A stretch of 64,000 nt of DNA, taken from DATEOR01 sp046733475. GTDB lineage: Bacteria; Actinomycetota; Thermoleophilia; Gaiellales; Gaiellaceae. Positions 63,375-64,000 of this stretch are shown here, piece by piece (within the stretch, counting starts at the first letter, position 1; every line of letters begins with the position of its first letter). Below the pieces are notes generated by a model, which was given only the letters and a program-made list of their open reading frames with translations, was not told the DNA's origin and made no database searches. Location of the stretch: contig JBKPPF010000020.1 in assembly GCA_046733475.1 (NCBI GenBank), forward strand, positions 1 through 64,000, in the 5' to 3' direction. The position numbers were made by a program, and so were the translations under genes.

Positions 63375-63881
63375 GTGGTTCGGGGACGAGGACTTCTGCG
63401 GAGCAAGGTCGGGGGAGCGGGGCTCGCTGCCTGCGTCTGCGTGCTCTGGCTCGCGCCGACGACCGGTGCGCAGAGCGTCTACGACCAGTACACCGAGCAG
63501 ATCCCCGCAGCCAACGGGCCTCACAACACGAGCTCCGGGGGGCCGGGTGCGCCCGGCAGCTCGGGCAGCTCGGGCGTGTCCGGAGGAACGAGCGGCGACG
63601 GCGGCGGCGCTGCGATCGTTCTTCCCGCCAGCCTCAACCAGGATGGCGGCAAGGACGCCAAGACGCTCCGCGAAGTCGCGACGTCGCCTCGTTTCGGCGC
63701 GCCGAACTCGACCTTTCAGCTCCCGGCTGACTCGACCGAAAATTCCCAGGCGAGCGTGTCGGCGGCGCTGAACGCGGTGGCGGACGGAAGCGACGGCCGC
63801 ATGGTCGGTCTCTTCGTCGCCCTTCTCGCCGTCACCGCAGTCTCGCTGGGTTTCGCCGCGGCTCGCCGCCGCACCCCCTAG
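63375..63881 (+). CDS. Exported glycine/serine-rich protein with C-terminal membrane anchor
   Basis: From the GTG at 63375 the 168-residue protein has a basic start (VVRGRGLLRSK) and a signal peptide (GAGLAACVCVLWLAPTTGA). A flexible SSGGPGAPGSSGSSGVSGG linker follows, and it ends with a hydrophobic helix (MVGLFVALLAVTAVSLGFA) and ARRRTP. The tail looks like a surface-protein anchor without an LPXTG motif. A TATCAT box lies nine bases before this GTG. The frame is open to a GTG at 63336, a possible alternative start. Its place opposite the polysaccharide operon suggests a role in surface assembly. Confidence 0.65.
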   Translation: MVRGRGLLRSKVGGAGLAACVCVLWLAPTTGAQSVYDQYTEQIPAANGPHNTSSGGPGAPGSSGSSGVSGGTSGDGGGAAIVLPASLNQDGGKDAKTLREVATSPRFGAPNSTFQLPADSTENSQASVSAALNAVADGSDGRMVGLFVALLAVTAVSLGFAAARRRTP

Positions 63882-64000
63882 CGCGGGAAGTACTCCTGCA
63901 GGTCTTGGGGCTTCACGTCGTCGCGGACGAGGACGACGTCGTTCCTCCCGGCGAGCATGATCGCCACCGACGGGGGAACGCCCTCCACCGACGTGACCTC
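63878..64000 (-). CDS. C-terminal end of an unidentified protein (partial)
   Basis: The minus strand is open from the window edge to a TAG at 63878-63880. It reads EVTSVEGVPPSVAIMLAGRN, then DVVLVRDDVKPQDLQEYFPR. The regular strand-rich pattern looks coding. The stop shares a CTAG with the opposite gene. The family cannot be judged from 40 residues. Confidence 0.5.
   Translation of the reverse strand, partial: EVTSVEGVPPSVAIMLAGRNDVVLVRDDVKPQDLQEYFPR

Overview
The window is GC-rich DNA with dense genes, many GTG and TTG starts and many 4-base start/stop overlaps. It holds a B12-dependent ribonucleotide reductase, GreA, several class III nucleotidyl cyclases fused to other domains, and many secreted repeat proteins. 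This suits a soil-type actinobacterium, possibly Thermoleophilia-like, but the lineage is inferred from gene content only. I saw no rRNA or tRNA gene, CRISPR array, transposase or prophage gene. At least ten genes have a TANNNT box 6-7 bases before the start codon, which suggests that leaderless transcription is common here.

Layout. 0-5.3 kb: end of a membrane protein (probably a metal transporter), two PRC-barrel-like proteins, a broken DUF1206 gene, a potassium-channel-like protein, a sulfite-oxidase-like enzyme, an NTF2-like protein and an NAD(P)-binding protein. 5.3-19.3 kb: an esterase, a hydrolase-cyclase fusion, a DUF899 protein, a cyclase with a regulatory N-terminus, a phospholipase-C-like phosphoesterase, a broken secreted trypsin, a beta-propeller protein, half a cyclase, an intact cyclase-ATPase-TPR protein and a second, broken one. 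19.3-27.9 kb: a membrane protein pair, an M16-like peptidase, greA, the relic of a TIR-like gene, nrdJ, a broken secreted protein, a VOC protein and small proteins. Many reading-frame breaks fall in the first 27 kb, often at homopolymers, so they may be assembly errors or real decay.

28-63.9 kb is a surface-polysaccharide and secreted-protein region. It starts with a UDP-glucuronate decarboxylase and a TetR-MFS efflux pair with visible operators. Four tandem, translationally coupled secreted RTX-like proteins follow. Then come an epimerase, a glycosyltransferase, a methyltransferase, two paralogous secreted glycoside hydrolases, an O-antigen-ligase-type protein with a TPR tail, a large secreted propeller/Ig/RTX protein and two secreted polysaccharide-lyase-like proteins. 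A minus-strand operon of 13 genes runs from about 63.1 kb down to 47.9 kb. It contains two response-regulator-type proteins, a polyprenyl-phosphate sugar transferase, four glycosyltransferases, WecB, a WecG/TagA-type transferase, a Wzx-like flippase, a ligase with two inserted carbohydrate-binding-like domains, another glycosyltransferase and an alpha/alpha-barrel protein. Together they describe Wzx/Wzy-type export of an exopolysaccharide, with enzymes likely to trim or bind it and Ca-binding repeat proteins that could form part of the same matrix; the last point is inference.
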